From Peptostreptococcus sp036639115 (GTDB taxonomy: Bacteria; Bacillota; Clostridia; Peptostreptococcales; Peptostreptococcaceae), in the NCBI RefSeq assembly GCF_036639115.1, contig NZ_JAVWJH010000004.1:124001-188000 (forward strand): DNA of 64,000 bases. Reading direction: 5' to 3'. The notes under the pieces are model-generated. The model made no database searches and was not told the origin of the DNA. It was given only the letters and a program-made list of their open reading frames with translations. Within the stretch, counting starts at the first letter, position 1. Each line of letters starts with the position of its first letter. The position numbers and the translations under genes are program-made. This document shows, piece by piece, positions 1-7,780 of the stretch.

Positions 1-363
1 CCCATATCCAAGACCAAATGAATGACCATTATAGTCTGATACCACTATTGCATTGTCTATGCCTTTTGCTCCACAGAATCTAGCTTGAGCGAATGGAAGG
101 TCACAGCTTATAGTGATAACGGCTGCATTATCAAACTTACCAGCTTCTTGATTAAACCTTACAGTCTGAAGTTCACAAACTGGTGTATCAATTGAAGGGA
201 CTACACTTATTAGTTTAACTTTTCCATCAACATCCTTAAGATTAAATGGACTTAAGTCACCCTTTACGCATGTAAAGTCTGGAGCCTTATCTCCAACCTT
301 AATTTCCTTACCTAATAATGTTACAGGATTTCCTCCAAAAGTTGTTACTGATCTCTTTTCCAT
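1..363 (-). CDS. tpx: Thiol peroxidase Tpx (partial, C-terminus beyond window)
   Basis: Atypical 2-Cys peroxiredoxin that reduces hydroperoxides in the cytoplasm using thioredoxin as electron donor. The first 121 residues are visible. The peroxidatic cysteine is Cys63 in the family motif PSIDTPVC, followed by QTVRFN, and the resolving cysteine is Cys97 in DLPFAQARFC. Both match the spacing of E. coli Tpx (Cys61/Cys95). The ATG at 363 is preceded on the minus strand by a clear TTAGGAGG ribosome site. The gene is cut by the window edge. A thioredoxin reductase is encoded at 23808-24731 and could supply its electrons (inference). The family call is secure. Confidence 0.95.
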   Translation of the reverse strand, partial: MEKRSVTTFGGNPVTLLGKEIKVGDKAPDFTCVKGDLSPFNLKDVDGKVKLISVVPSIDTPVCELQTVRFNQEAGKFDNAAVITISCDLPFAQARFCGAKGIDNAIVVSDYNGHSFGLGYG

Positions 364-880
364 ATTTATTTCCTCCTAATTTTAACTAAATATATAATTC
401 GTCTTAAAGTTATACTATATTTAAAAACTTTAACAAGAAAGTCGCATGATTTCTAAATCTGTTTATGTTTCTTGCCTTATATTGTTATAATACCCATGGA
501 ATGAATAAATATTCACGAAAATAAAACTTCGTTGATATAGTTAGAAAATTGAAGAAATTCAAATAAAAAGAAAGCAAAATCAAAATATGATTTATTAATT
601 TTAATAAAAAGACCATAAATAATATTATGAGATTTTAAAAACTTTAAAAAAAGAGATAATTATAGGAAGAGTTTGTGCTTTTTTATAAAAAAATATTAAA
701 AATATAGATGAAAATAAAGACCTCGATTTTATAAAAAATAAAAGTGTTAGTAATTATAAAAATAATTTTTTTTATTATAGTGATAGAAGTAAAAAAATTA
801 CGAACTTGAATGCGATTTGTTGAATATAGTAACTGCTTTTTATGTAATATTATAAATAGTAGATCTAATTTGTGGAAAAT
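364..880. other. Intergenic region between tpx and the rib operon, no gene
   Basis: This is AT-rich DNA between the divergent tpx and rib transcription units. It contains a TTATATT-GTTATAA inverted repeat at 477-490, which resembles a peroxide-regulator (PerR) site but lacks the central base of the usual 7-1-7 form. It also holds a CAAGAAA/TTTCTTG inverted repeat at about 433-474. No credible coding frame is seen. Confidence 0.4.
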
Positions 881-881
881 A

Positions 882-910
882 TTGACAAGCTTTGAACAAT
901 ATGCTAAACT
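882..910 (+). promoter_or_regulatory. Promoter of the riboflavin operon
   Basis: TTGACA at 882-887 and TAAACT at 905-910 are separated by 17 bases. This places the predicted transcription start a few bases before the FMN riboswitch aptamer. Confidence 0.7.
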
Positions 911-929
911 CGAAGTAATTAAATAAGAT

Positions 930-1040
930 ATATCTTCAGGGCGGGGTGTAAATCCCCACCGGCGGTAAAGCCCGCGAGCAGCAATTGCAGATCTGGTGAG
1001 ATTCCAGGGCCGACAGTATAGTCTGGATGAAAGAAGAACG
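930..1040 (+). promoter_or_regulatory. FMN riboswitch (RFN element)
   Basis: The conserved RFN aptamer segments appear in order: ATCTTCAGGGCGGGGTG, CCCCACCGGCGGTA, AGCCCGCGAGC, CAGATCTGGTGAGATTCC, GGGCCGACAGT and GGATGAAAGAAGA. It lies upstream of ribD and is followed by intrinsic terminators, so FMN binding is expected to switch off the rib operon by premature termination. The class assignment is secure. Confidence 0.97.
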
Positions 1041-1073
1041 TGCATAAGTCTATGCATTATTTATTGTACATTT

Positions 1074-1106
1074 ATCCTGAAATGATTTTTTCGTTTCAGG
1101 ATTTTT
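1074..1106 (+). terminator. Riboswitch-proximal intrinsic terminator
   Basis: A 9-bp stem (ATCCTGAAA/TTTCAGGAT) with an 11-base T-rich loop is followed by TTTTA. It sits 35 bases after the aptamer, where an FMN riboswitch expression platform is expected. Confidence 0.75.
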
Positions 1107-1268
1107 ATATTATTTCGTTTATTTTTAGAGCTAAATAAGTTTTTACTTTTAAGATTAATTTCTTGGTGACACTTATTAGCTTAATATTAGTCTGTACTAA
1201 TATTAAAGGCATGATAATTACAATAAATAATAAATTTTTAAAAGATTAATAATATGCCAAAAACAATT

Positions 1269-1306
1269 AAGCCTTGAAGAGATTTCTTTAGGGCTTTTTA
1301 TTTTGT
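1269..1306 (+). terminator. Second intrinsic terminator in the rib leader
   Basis: A 12-bp stem containing two G-U pairs (AAGCCTTGAAGA/TCTTTAGGGCTT) closes a 4-base loop and is followed by TTTATTTT. It lies only about 30 bases before ribD, so the operon leader carries two terminators in series. Confidence 0.7.
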
Positions 1307-1342
1307 AAAAAGTCCTAAAAATATAGGGAGAAGGTGAAGATT

Positions 1343-2473
1343 GTGGGAGAAACAGATTGTTTGTATATGAAAGAAGCAATAAAATTGGCAAAAAAAGGGC
1401 TTGGATGGGTCAATCCAAATCCAATGGTAGGTGCTGTAATAGTAAAAGACAAGAAAATAATAGGAAGAGGTTATCACAAAAAATATGGATACCCACATGC
1501 TGAGAGAGAGGCACTAGCAAGCTGTACTCAAGATCCAGAAGGGGCAACTATGTATGTAAGTTTAGAACCATGCTGTCACTATGGAAAGACGGCTCCATGT
1601 ACGGAAGCAATAATAAATAGCAAAATAAAAAGGTTAGTAATAGCCTCCTCAGATCCGAATCCTCTAGCTTCTGGAAAAGGAATTGAGATATTGAGAAAAG
1701 AAGGCATAGAGGTTGTAGAAGGAGTATTGAAAGAAGAGTGTGACAAAGTGAATGAGGTGTTTTTTCATTATATAAAGACAAAGACCCCATATCTTGTAAT
1801 GAAGTATGCTATGACTATAGATGGAAAGATAGCTAGTAGGACAGGCAAATCTAAGTGGATTAGTGGTAGTGAATCAAGAGCAAATGTTCATCTAGATAGA
1901 CATAAATACTCAGCTATAATGGTTGGTGTTAATACTGTAATAAAAGACGATCCAATGTTAAATTGTAGAATTGAAGAGATAGAAAATCATATAGATATCG
2001 ATGATTTAAAACATCAATTAAAAAACCCCGTAAGAATTATTTGTGACAGTAAACTTAGAACACCATTGAATTCAAGAATTATAAATACCGCAAAAGATAA
2101 TGAAACTATAATTGCGACTTGTGAAGAAGATAATAAAAAGTTAGAAAGATACATAGAAAAAAAATGTAAAATAGTAAAAGTAAAAAAAATGGATGAAAGA
2201 ATTGATTTAAAAGACTTAATGAAAAAATTAGGAGAATTAAAAATTGATAGTGTTTTTTTGGAGGGGGGGTCTACACTTAATTGGTCTGCTCTAGAAAGTA
2301 ATATAGTAAATAAAGTGCAGGTTTATATTGCTCCAAAACTATTCGGAGGAGAAAATGCAAAGTCACCAATTTCAGGGCTTGGTATAGATAGCCCTAGTCA
2401 GGCATTCAGAATGAGAAAGAAAACTGTGAAATTTTTGGGAGAAGATGTGCTTATAGAAGGTGAGGTCGAGTAA
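1343..2473 (+). CDS. ribD: Bifunctional riboflavin biosynthesis protein RibD (deaminase/reductase)
   Basis: Catalyses deamination of the GTP-derived diaminohydroxyphosphoribosyl-pyrimidine and then NADPH reduction of the ribose, the second and third steps of riboflavin synthesis. The N-terminal zinc deaminase domain shows PHAE and PCCHYGKTAPC, the Cys/His zinc motif. The C-terminal reductase domain starts near PYLVMKYAMTIDGKIA and contains FLEGGSTLN. I chose the GTG at 1343 because the GGGAGAAGG ribosome site (1326-1334) is correctly spaced for it; an in-frame GTG at 1334 would overlap that site. The stop codon abuts the TTG start of ribE, so translation is probably coupled. About 376 residues, normal for RibD. 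Confidence 0.95.
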   Translation: MGETDCLYMKEAIKLAKKGLGWVNPNPMVGAVIVKDKKIIGRGYHKKYGYPHAEREALASCTQDPEGATMYVSLEPCCHYGKTAPCTEAIINSKIKRLVIASSDPNPLASGKGIEILRKEGIEVVEGVLKEECDKVNEVFFHYIKTKTPYLVMKYAMTIDGKIASRTGKSKWISGSESRANVHLDRHKYSAIMVGVNTVIKDDPMLNCRIEEIENHIDIDDLKHQLKNPVRIICDSKLRTPLNSRIINTAKDNETIIATCEEDNKKLERYIEKKCKIVKVKKMDERIDLKDLMKKLGELKIDSVFLEGGSTLNWSALESNIVNKVQVYIAPKLFGGENAKSPISGLGIDSPSQAFRMRKKTVKFLGEDVLIEGEVE

Positions 2474-3121
2474 TTGTTTACAGGTATAGTAGAAGAAATA
2501 GCCAGCATAAAAAATATACAAAATGGTAAAAATTCAGCAGTTTTAACTATCGCTGCAAAAAAGGTATTAGAAGATGTAAGTATAGGAGATAGCATAGCTG
2601 TTAATGGGGTATGCCTTACAGTCACAAACTTTTCAAGTGGAGAGTTTACTGTAGATGTAATGCATGAAACTCTAAAAAAGTCATCTTTGGCTAGCCTAAA
2701 GAATGGTTCAAAAGTGAATCTTGAAAGAGCTATGTTGCTTAATGGTAGATTTGGTGGTCATATAGTGTCAGGTCATATAGATGGAACTGGAGAAATTATT
2801 GATATAAAAAAAGATGACAATGCCATCTGGTATGCAATATCTACAGAAAAAAGAATAATAAAGTACATAATTGAAAAGGGATCAATTGCAATTGACGGTA
2901 TAAGCTTAACAGTAGCAAGGCTATCAGAAAGCAGTTTTGATGTTTCAATAATACCACATACTCAAAAAGAGACGATTTTAAAAATGAAAAAAATAGGAGA
3001 TATAGTCAACCTTGAAAACGATTGTATAGGAAAATATGTTGAAAGATTGATGAATTTTGAAGATGAAGATGATACTAAAAAAGACCTTACAATGGAATTT
3101 TTGCTAGAAAACGGATTTTAA
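2474..3121 (+). CDS. ribE: Riboflavin synthase alpha subunit
   Basis: Dismutates two 6,7-dimethyl-8-ribityllumazine molecules into riboflavin plus pyrimidinedione, the last step of the pathway. The 215-residue protein begins with the invariant MFTGIVEE and contains two lumazine-binding repeats (about 1-95 and 96-195), including GHIVSGHIDGTG in the middle and SFDVSIIPHT in the second repeat. The start is TTG directly after the ribD stop, with GAAGGTGAG inside the ribD end as the likely ribosome site. The start is fixed by homology. Its substrate comes from RibH, encoded last in this operon. Confidence 0.96.
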   Translation: MFTGIVEEIASIKNIQNGKNSAVLTIAAKKVLEDVSIGDSIAVNGVCLTVTNFSSGEFTVDVMHETLKKSSLASLKNGSKVNLERAMLLNGRFGGHIVSGHIDGTGEIIDIKKDDNAIWYAISTEKRIIKYIIEKGSIAIDGISLTVARLSESSFDVSIIPHTQKETILKMKKIGDIVNLENDCIGKYVERLMNFEDEDDTKKDLTMEFLLENGF

Positions 3122-3173
3122 GGTAGAAATTATAAAAAAATAAATTATAAAATTAAAGGGGATGGAGAAAACT

Positions 3174-4385
3174 ATGTTTAAGTTTAACACAATTGAAGAA
3201 GTAGTAGAGGATTTACGCAAGGGGAAAATAGTTTTGGTAACTGATGATGAAGACAGAGAAAATGAAGGTGATTTCATTTGTGCAGCAGAGTTTGCAACAA
3301 CAGAAAATGTAAACTTCATGGCAGTACATGGTAAGGGCTTAATATGTATGCCTATGAGCAAAAAATATTGTAAGGACTTAAAATTAGATCAGATGGTAAC
3401 ACAAAATACTGACAACCATGAAACAGCATTTACAGTATCAATAGATCACATAGATACAACGACTGGCATATCAGCAGTAGAAAGAGGAATTACTGCTAGA
3501 GAATGTATAAAAGATGGTGTTAGAGCAGAAGATTTTAGAAGACCAGGTCATATGTTTCCACTAAAGTCAAAGGATAATGGAGTACTAGAAAGAAATGGTC
3601 ATACCGAGGCAACAGTAGATCTTTTGAAAATAGCAGGATTAAAGGAAGTTGGACTTTGCTGTGAGATAATGAAAGAAGACGGTAGCATGATGAGAAAGAC
3701 TGAACTTATAGAGTTAGCTCAAAAATGGGATATAAAATTTACTACAATAAAACAACTTCAAAATTATAGAAAAAAGACAGAAAAATTGGTCAATAAAGAA
3801 GTTATGGCTAATATACCTACGAAATTTGGAGTATTTAAGGCATATGGATACACAAATATATTAAATGGTGAACATCATATAGCTTTGGTAAAGGGAGACA
3901 TAGAAAGTGGTGAAGATATACTTTGTAGGGTACATTCAGAGTGTCTTACTGGGGATGTATTTGGGTCTTTAAGGTGTGATTGTGGAGATCAGTTACATAG
4001 TGCTATGAAGCAAATAGATGAAGAGGGAAGAGGAGTAATTCTTTATATGAGACAAGAAGGTCGCGGAATTGGCCTAATAAATAAATTGAAAACTTATGTG
4101 CTTCAAGAGGAAGGAATGGATACGATGGAGGCAAATCTGGCATTGGGATTTGAAGCAGATATGAGGGAGTATTACATAGGAGCACAAATACTTCAAGATC
4201 TTGGAATTAAAACAATAAAGCTTCTTACAAATAATCCAGACAAGGTTTATCAGCTTGAAGATTATGGAATGAAAATAGTTGAAAGACTTCCGATAGAAAT
4301 TAATGTAAATGAATATGATGAAAAATATTTGAAAACTAAAAAAGAAAAAATGGGACACATTTTGGACCTAAAGGAAGTACTTTAA
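3174..4385 (+). CDS. ribBA: Bifunctional DHBP synthase / GTP cyclohydrolase II RibBA
   Basis: Supplies both precursors of lumazine: the N-terminal domain makes 3,4-dihydroxy-2-butanone 4-phosphate from ribulose 5-phosphate, and the C-terminal domain opens GTP. DDEDRENEGDF near residue 25 is the DHBP synthase acidic motif. The cyclohydrolase II zinc site is HSEC...RCDC, and RQEGRGIGL marks the catalytic and GTP-binding region. I chose ATG 3174 (MFKFNTIEE) because the AGGGGATGGAG ribosome site is spaced for it and B. subtilis RibBA starts in the same way. An in-frame ATG at 3162 would touch the GGGG. About 403 residues, full length. Confidence 0.95.
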   Translation: MFKFNTIEEVVEDLRKGKIVLVTDDEDRENEGDFICAAEFATTENVNFMAVHGKGLICMPMSKKYCKDLKLDQMVTQNTDNHETAFTVSIDHIDTTTGISAVERGITARECIKDGVRAEDFRRPGHMFPLKSKDNGVLERNGHTEATVDLLKIAGLKEVGLCCEIMKEDGSMMRKTELIELAQKWDIKFTTIKQLQNYRKKTEKLVNKEVMANIPTKFGVFKAYGYTNILNGEHHIALVKGDIESGEDILCRVHSECLTGDVFGSLRCDCGDQLHSAMKQIDEEGRGVILYMRQEGRGIGLINKLKTYVLQEEGMDTMEANLALGFEADMREYYIGAQILQDLGIKTIKLLTNNPDKVYQLEDYGMKIVERLPIEINVNEYDEKYLKTKKEKMGHILDLKEVL

Positions 4386-4466
4386 TAGGCTATAGATATT
4401 TTAATAAATTTATAAATATTATTGTTGAAGAAGATATATAAAACAATGAAAATTGAGGGGGAAAAT

Positions 4467-4931
4467 ATGAATATATATGAAGGAAAATTAGTAGCAAAAG
4501 ATGCAAAAATAGCTATAGTAGCAGGACGTTTTAATGAGTTTATAGTATCCAAGCTATTATCGGGGTCTTTAGATGCATTGAAAAGACATAATGTAGATGA
4601 TGATAACATAGATTTGGCTTGGGTTCCAGGCGCATTTGAAATACCTATAATGGCTTCGAAAATGGCAAAAAGTGGAAAATATGATGCAGTAATATGTTTG
4701 GGAACAGTGATAAGAGGAAGTACGAGTCACTATGATTATGTTTGTAGTGAGGTATCAAAGGGTCTTGCCCATATATCTCTAGACACTGGTATTCCAGTAA
4801 TGTTTGGTGTATTGACAACAGAAAATATAGAACAAGCTATAGAAAGAGCTGGAACTAAGGCAGGAAATAAGGGCTTTGATGTTGCTGTTGCTGCAATAGA
4901 AATGATAAATTTGTTAGAGATAGACTTATAA
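4467..4931 (+). CDS. ribH: 6,7-dimethyl-8-ribityllumazine synthase RibH
   Basis: Condenses 5-amino-6-ribitylaminouracil with DHBP to form lumazine, the substrate of riboflavin synthase, usually as an icosahedral capsid. The 154-residue length is typical. Recognisable segments are IVAGRFNEF, WVPGAFEIP, GTVIRGSTSHYDYVCSE and FGVLTTEN. ATG 4467 follows GAGGGGG at 4455-4461, which favours it over upstream in-frame starts. It is the last gene of the rib operon, 81 bases after ribBA. Confidence 0.96.
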   Translation: MNIYEGKLVAKDAKIAIVAGRFNEFIVSKLLSGSLDALKRHNVDDDNIDLAWVPGAFEIPIMASKMAKSGKYDAVICLGTVIRGSTSHYDYVCSEVSKGLAHISLDTGIPVMFGVLTTENIEQAIERAGTKAGNKGFDVAVAAIEMINLLEIDL

Positions 4932-5077
4932 GAAAAATAAATATTATTATTTTATTTTTTAAGTCATAAATCTAATTAGCAGTATAATAAAATTTCATAA
5001 ATCTAATTTTGACGGGTAGACTTGCAAAAATAAGAAAAATTAACTATAAATTCAGATGAATGTAAGGAATTAAAAAC

Positions 5078-5108
5078 AAAAGAGAAGCGCTGCTTCTCTT
5101 TTATTTTG
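5078..5108 (+). terminator. Terminator downstream of the rib operon
   Basis: An 11-bp stem (AAAAGAGAAGC/GCTTCTCTTTT) closes a 3-base loop and is followed by a T-rich tail. Confidence 0.85.
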
Positions 5109-5187
5109 TTATGGATATGGTATAATTGGGTATGAATATAATTACTATATTTGTATAAACGGGCGAGTATTTTTAAAGGAGGATAAG

Positions 5188-6018
5188 ATGTTATATTTAG
5201 GAGCACATTTATCTGTTACACATGGTTATTTAGCCATGGCAAAAGAAGCATCTGCAATGGGAGCCAATACCTTTGCGTTTTTTACCAGAAATCCAAGAGG
5301 TGGTAAGGCGAAAGATTTGGATTTAAAGGATATGGATCTATTTAATAAGTACATAAAAGAGCATAAATTTGGAAAACTAGTAGCTCATGCACCGTATACT
5401 CTTAACGCTGCTAGTGCAACTGAAAAGACAAGAGAGTTTGCATTTATTACAATGAAAGAAGATATAGAAAGACTAGAACTATTGCCTGGAAATTACTATA
5501 ATTTTCATCCAGGAAGTCATGTAAAGCAGGGAAGTGAAAAAGCCGTCGAATTGATAGCAGGAGTATTAAATGAGACTTTATTTGAAGGAATGACTACAAC
5601 TGTTCTTCTAGAAACTATGGCCGGAAAGGGAACAGAAGTAGGAAGAAACTTTGAGGAGATAAAAGCTATAATAGATAAAGTACATCTAAAGAGTAAAATA
5701 GGAGTTTGCTTGGATACTTGCCATATAAGTGATGGTGGATATGATGTTGCAAATAATCTTGAAGGTGTGTTAGAAGAATTTGATAGAGTGATAGGTTTAG
5801 ATTACTTAAAGGCTCTTCATATTAATGACAGTAAAAATCCAATGGGTTCTAAAAAAGATAGGCATGAAAAAATAGGTGAAGGCCATTTAGGACTAGATGC
5901 ATTCAAAAATATTATAAATCAACCGTATTTAAAGACACTTCCTATGATTTTGGAGACACCGAATGATTTTGAAGGATACCAGAAAGAAATCAAACTTTTA
6001 AGATCTATGGAAATTTAG
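5188..6018 (+). CDS. nfo: Endonuclease IV (AP endonuclease)
   Basis: Zinc-dependent AP endonuclease that cuts 5' of abasic sites in base-excision repair. The 276-residue protein is full length and retains the metal-ligand segments of the family: VAHAPYTLN, FHPGSHV, LLETMAGKGTEVG, VCLDTCHISDGGYD, LHINDSK, DRHEKIGEG and ILETP. It starts at ATG 5188 behind AAAGGAGGA. A TATAAT at 5121-5126 suggests its own promoter after the rib terminator. An endonuclease III gene (44446) provides a second abasic-site enzyme in this window. Confidence 0.95.
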   Translation: MLYLGAHLSVTHGYLAMAKEASAMGANTFAFFTRNPRGGKAKDLDLKDMDLFNKYIKEHKFGKLVAHAPYTLNAASATEKTREFAFITMKEDIERLELLPGNYYNFHPGSHVKQGSEKAVELIAGVLNETLFEGMTTTVLLETMAGKGTEVGRNFEEIKAIIDKVHLKSKIGVCLDTCHISDGGYDVANNLEGVLEEFDRVIGLDYLKALHINDSKNPMGSKKDRHEKIGEGHLGLDAFKNIINQPYLKTLPMILETPNDFEGYQKEIKLLRSMEI

Positions 6019-6171
6019 CTGATAATGATATTTAATAGTATAAAAACACTCTCTTAATGTGAGTTAATAATAAAAAAATATATTATTAGATAAAAACTTG
6101 GATTTATAAAGTAGAGAGAATTAAATTATGATATATTTATAAAAAATCACAATTTAGAATTGAAAACAAAT

Positions 6172-6203
6172 AAAAAAGACAGCAATTTTGCTGTCTTTTT
6201 TTA
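6172..6203. terminator. Bidirectional terminator between nfo and dcd
   Basis: A 14-bp stem (AAAAAAGACAGCAA/TTGCTGTCTTTTTT) has a 2-base loop. A-runs on one side and T-runs on the other serve the convergent genes on both strands. Confidence 0.9.
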
Positions 6204-6215
6204 TTATAAGTGATC

Positions 6216-6752
6216 TTATTTATCCTTTTGTTTTTCAAAATCTTTATACATTAATGATGGTTGGATACCTTCATTGTTCTGGTATTTTCCACTAGAGTAT
6301 AAATCGTAATCGCCATGTATGTCATGGTAATAAATTTGACAAATTTCAGTGTTTGGATATATTCTTATAGGTTGTACACAGAATATTTCAAGAGTCCAAT
6401 AGCCTGCAAATCCTATATCGCCAAATCCAGCTGTAACATGTATGAATAGTCCAAGTCTTCCAGTAGAAGATCTACCTTCTAACATAGGAACAAATTTTTC
6501 TGTTTTTGTAAATTCATTTGTTCTGCCAAGGTATAGCTTATTCGGTTCAAGTAAAAGGCCTTCTTCTGGAATAGTAATCTTTTTGGCAGGATTGGGAATT
6601 TTCATATCCAACTCATTGTTTTCATAGACCATTAACTCATTGCTCAGAGATAGGTTGTAGCTGTTTGGGTTTACCTTGCTTTTGTCGAATGGTTCAATAG
6701 TTATGTTGCCAGCTTCGACATTTTTTAATATTTCTTTACCAGATAAAATCAT
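6216..6752 (-). CDS. dcd: dCTP deaminase
   Basis: Deaminates dCTP to dUTP, feeding dTMP synthesis. The 178-residue protein carries the trimeric dUTPase-fold signature GRSSTGRLGLFIHVTAG followed by DIGFAGYWTLE, which includes the catalytic Glu, and GKYQNNEG near the C-terminus. The separate dut gene at 18664 argues for a monofunctional deaminase, though the bifunctional form cannot be excluded by eye. It is monocistronic and convergent with nfo. Confidence 0.93.
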   Translation of the reverse strand: MILSGKEILKNVEAGNITIEPFDKSKVNPNSYNLSLSNELMVYENNELDMKIPNPAKKITIPEEGLLLEPNKLYLGRTNEFTKTEKFVPMLEGRSSTGRLGLFIHVTAGFGDIGFAGYWTLEIFCVQPIRIYPNTEICQIYYHDIHGDYDLYSSGKYQNNEGIQPSLMYKDFEKQKDK

Positions 6753-6992
6753 TTTTGCACCTCTATTTAATGTTATTTATAGTTTATTTTATCTCAATAA
6801 TTAGGCTAAAGAAAATCTTTAACCCTTGAAATTGCTATATCTTTGTACTATTATACCACATATAAGCATCTCTATAAATAATAATAGAACAATTCACATC
6901 AAAAGTTAGATGGGATATAATTAAAATACTTTGCAAGACTATATTTTTGATGATAAACTTATATTATAAAATAAAAAAAATAGGAGGGTACT

Positions 6993-7391
6993 ATGTTAAA
7001 AGTTGGAATGAAACATACGGAAAAAATGGTAGTTGATAGAGAAAGCACTGCAGCACATGTTGGAAGTGGCGGATTAGAAGTATTTGCAACTCCATCTATG
7101 ATAGCCTTGATGGAAAGAACTTGTAAAAATTGTGTAGATGGTCAATTAGAAGCAGGAAAGGGAACAGTGGGTATTTCTATATCTACAAATCATAAGGCTG
7201 CCACTCCTTTAGGAATGGAAGTAATTTGTGAGTGCGAGCTTGTGGAAATTGATAGATCTAGACTATCTTTTGAAGTCAAGTGTTTTGATGAGATAGAGCA
7301 AATTGGAGAAGGTAAGCATGAGAGATTTATAGTTGACAATGAAAAATTTCTTGAAAATGTCAATAAAAAGATAGAGAACTCAAAAAAATAA
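6993..7391 (+). CDS. FlK-like hotdog thioesterase
   Basis: A 132-residue single hotdog-fold protein of the fluoroacetyl-CoA thioesterase-like family. Thr33, Glu41 and His67 have exactly the spacing (8 and 26) of the catalytic Thr42/Glu50/His76 triad of FlK. They lie in FATPSMIALME and STNHKAATPLGM. The substrate is unknown; most relatives hydrolyse other short acyl-CoAs or analogues. ATG 6993 follows TAGGAGGG. It appears monocistronic, ended by the terminator at 7516. The family call is firm, the substrate is not. Confidence 0.85.
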   Translation: MLKVGMKHTEKMVVDRESTAAHVGSGGLEVFATPSMIALMERTCKNCVDGQLEAGKGTVGISISTNHKAATPLGMEVICECELVEIDRSRLSFEVKCFDEIEQIGEGKHERFIVDNEKFLENVNKKIENSKK

Positions 7392-7395
7392 AATT

Positions 7396-7514
7396 AAGTT
7401 CAGAAATAAAAGGCAAAATCTAGAAATAAAAGACGAAGTTCAGGAACAAAGATAAAATCTACAAACAAAAGGTGAAGTTCAAAAATAAAATATAAAAATC
7501 TAGAAATAAAAGAG
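7396..7514. repeat. Three tandem copies of a 39-40 bp repeat
   Basis: Units 7396-7435, 7436-7474 and 7475-7514 each begin AAGTTC and contain a second half starting AAAATCTA, so the unit looks like a doubled 20-mer. The copies are degenerate. They fill the space between the thioesterase stop and its terminator. Confidence 0.75.
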
Positions 7515-7515
7515 G

Positions 7516-7548
7516 GGTCGCGATTAATTTCGCGATCTTTTTTATTTT
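7516..7548 (+). terminator. Terminator after the thioesterase gene
   Basis: An 8-bp stem (GGTCGCGA/TCGCGATC) with a TTAATT loop is followed by six T residues. It is unusually GC-rich for this region. Confidence 0.88.
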
Positions 7549-7676
7549 TATTGCTTTGTTTTATAAAATTATTTGAAAGTAAAATGCAGAAAAAAGTTTT
7601 TATGTATTAAAATTGTTTGGTGAAGATTTATTTTAAAAGTTTTGGAAAGATTTAGAGAATATTTATCAAATAGTTA

Positions 7677-7725
7677 TTGATAACGGTTATCATATATGGT
7701 AGAATGTAAATGATAATTATTATTT
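7677..7725 (+). promoter_or_regulatory. Promoter with two Fur boxes
   Basis: TTGATA (7677-7682) and TAGAAT (7700-7705) are spaced by 17 bases. TGATAAC-G-GTTATCA at 7678-7692 is a perfect 7-1-7 inverted repeat of the Fur consensus type and overlaps the -35 element. A second, weaker 7-1-7 site, TGATAAT-T-ATTATTT, lies at 7711-7725 across the expected transcription start. Iron-dependent repression of the downstream genes is therefore likely. Confidence 0.8.
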
Positions 7726-7780
7726 AATGCTTTGAGAAACCAAATAATAATTAATTAAAAAAATAATAGGGGGAATAAAC

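Noticed and set aside
477..490. PerR box upstream of tpx
   Set aside because: The inverted repeat is 7-0-7 rather than 7-1-7 and lies in very AT-rich DNA, so it is mentioned only as a weak possibility.
683..1057. A 124-codon minus-strand frame across the FMN riboswitch
   Set aside because: It is antisense to a certain riboswitch, and its N-terminal sequence is simply the complement of the aptamer.
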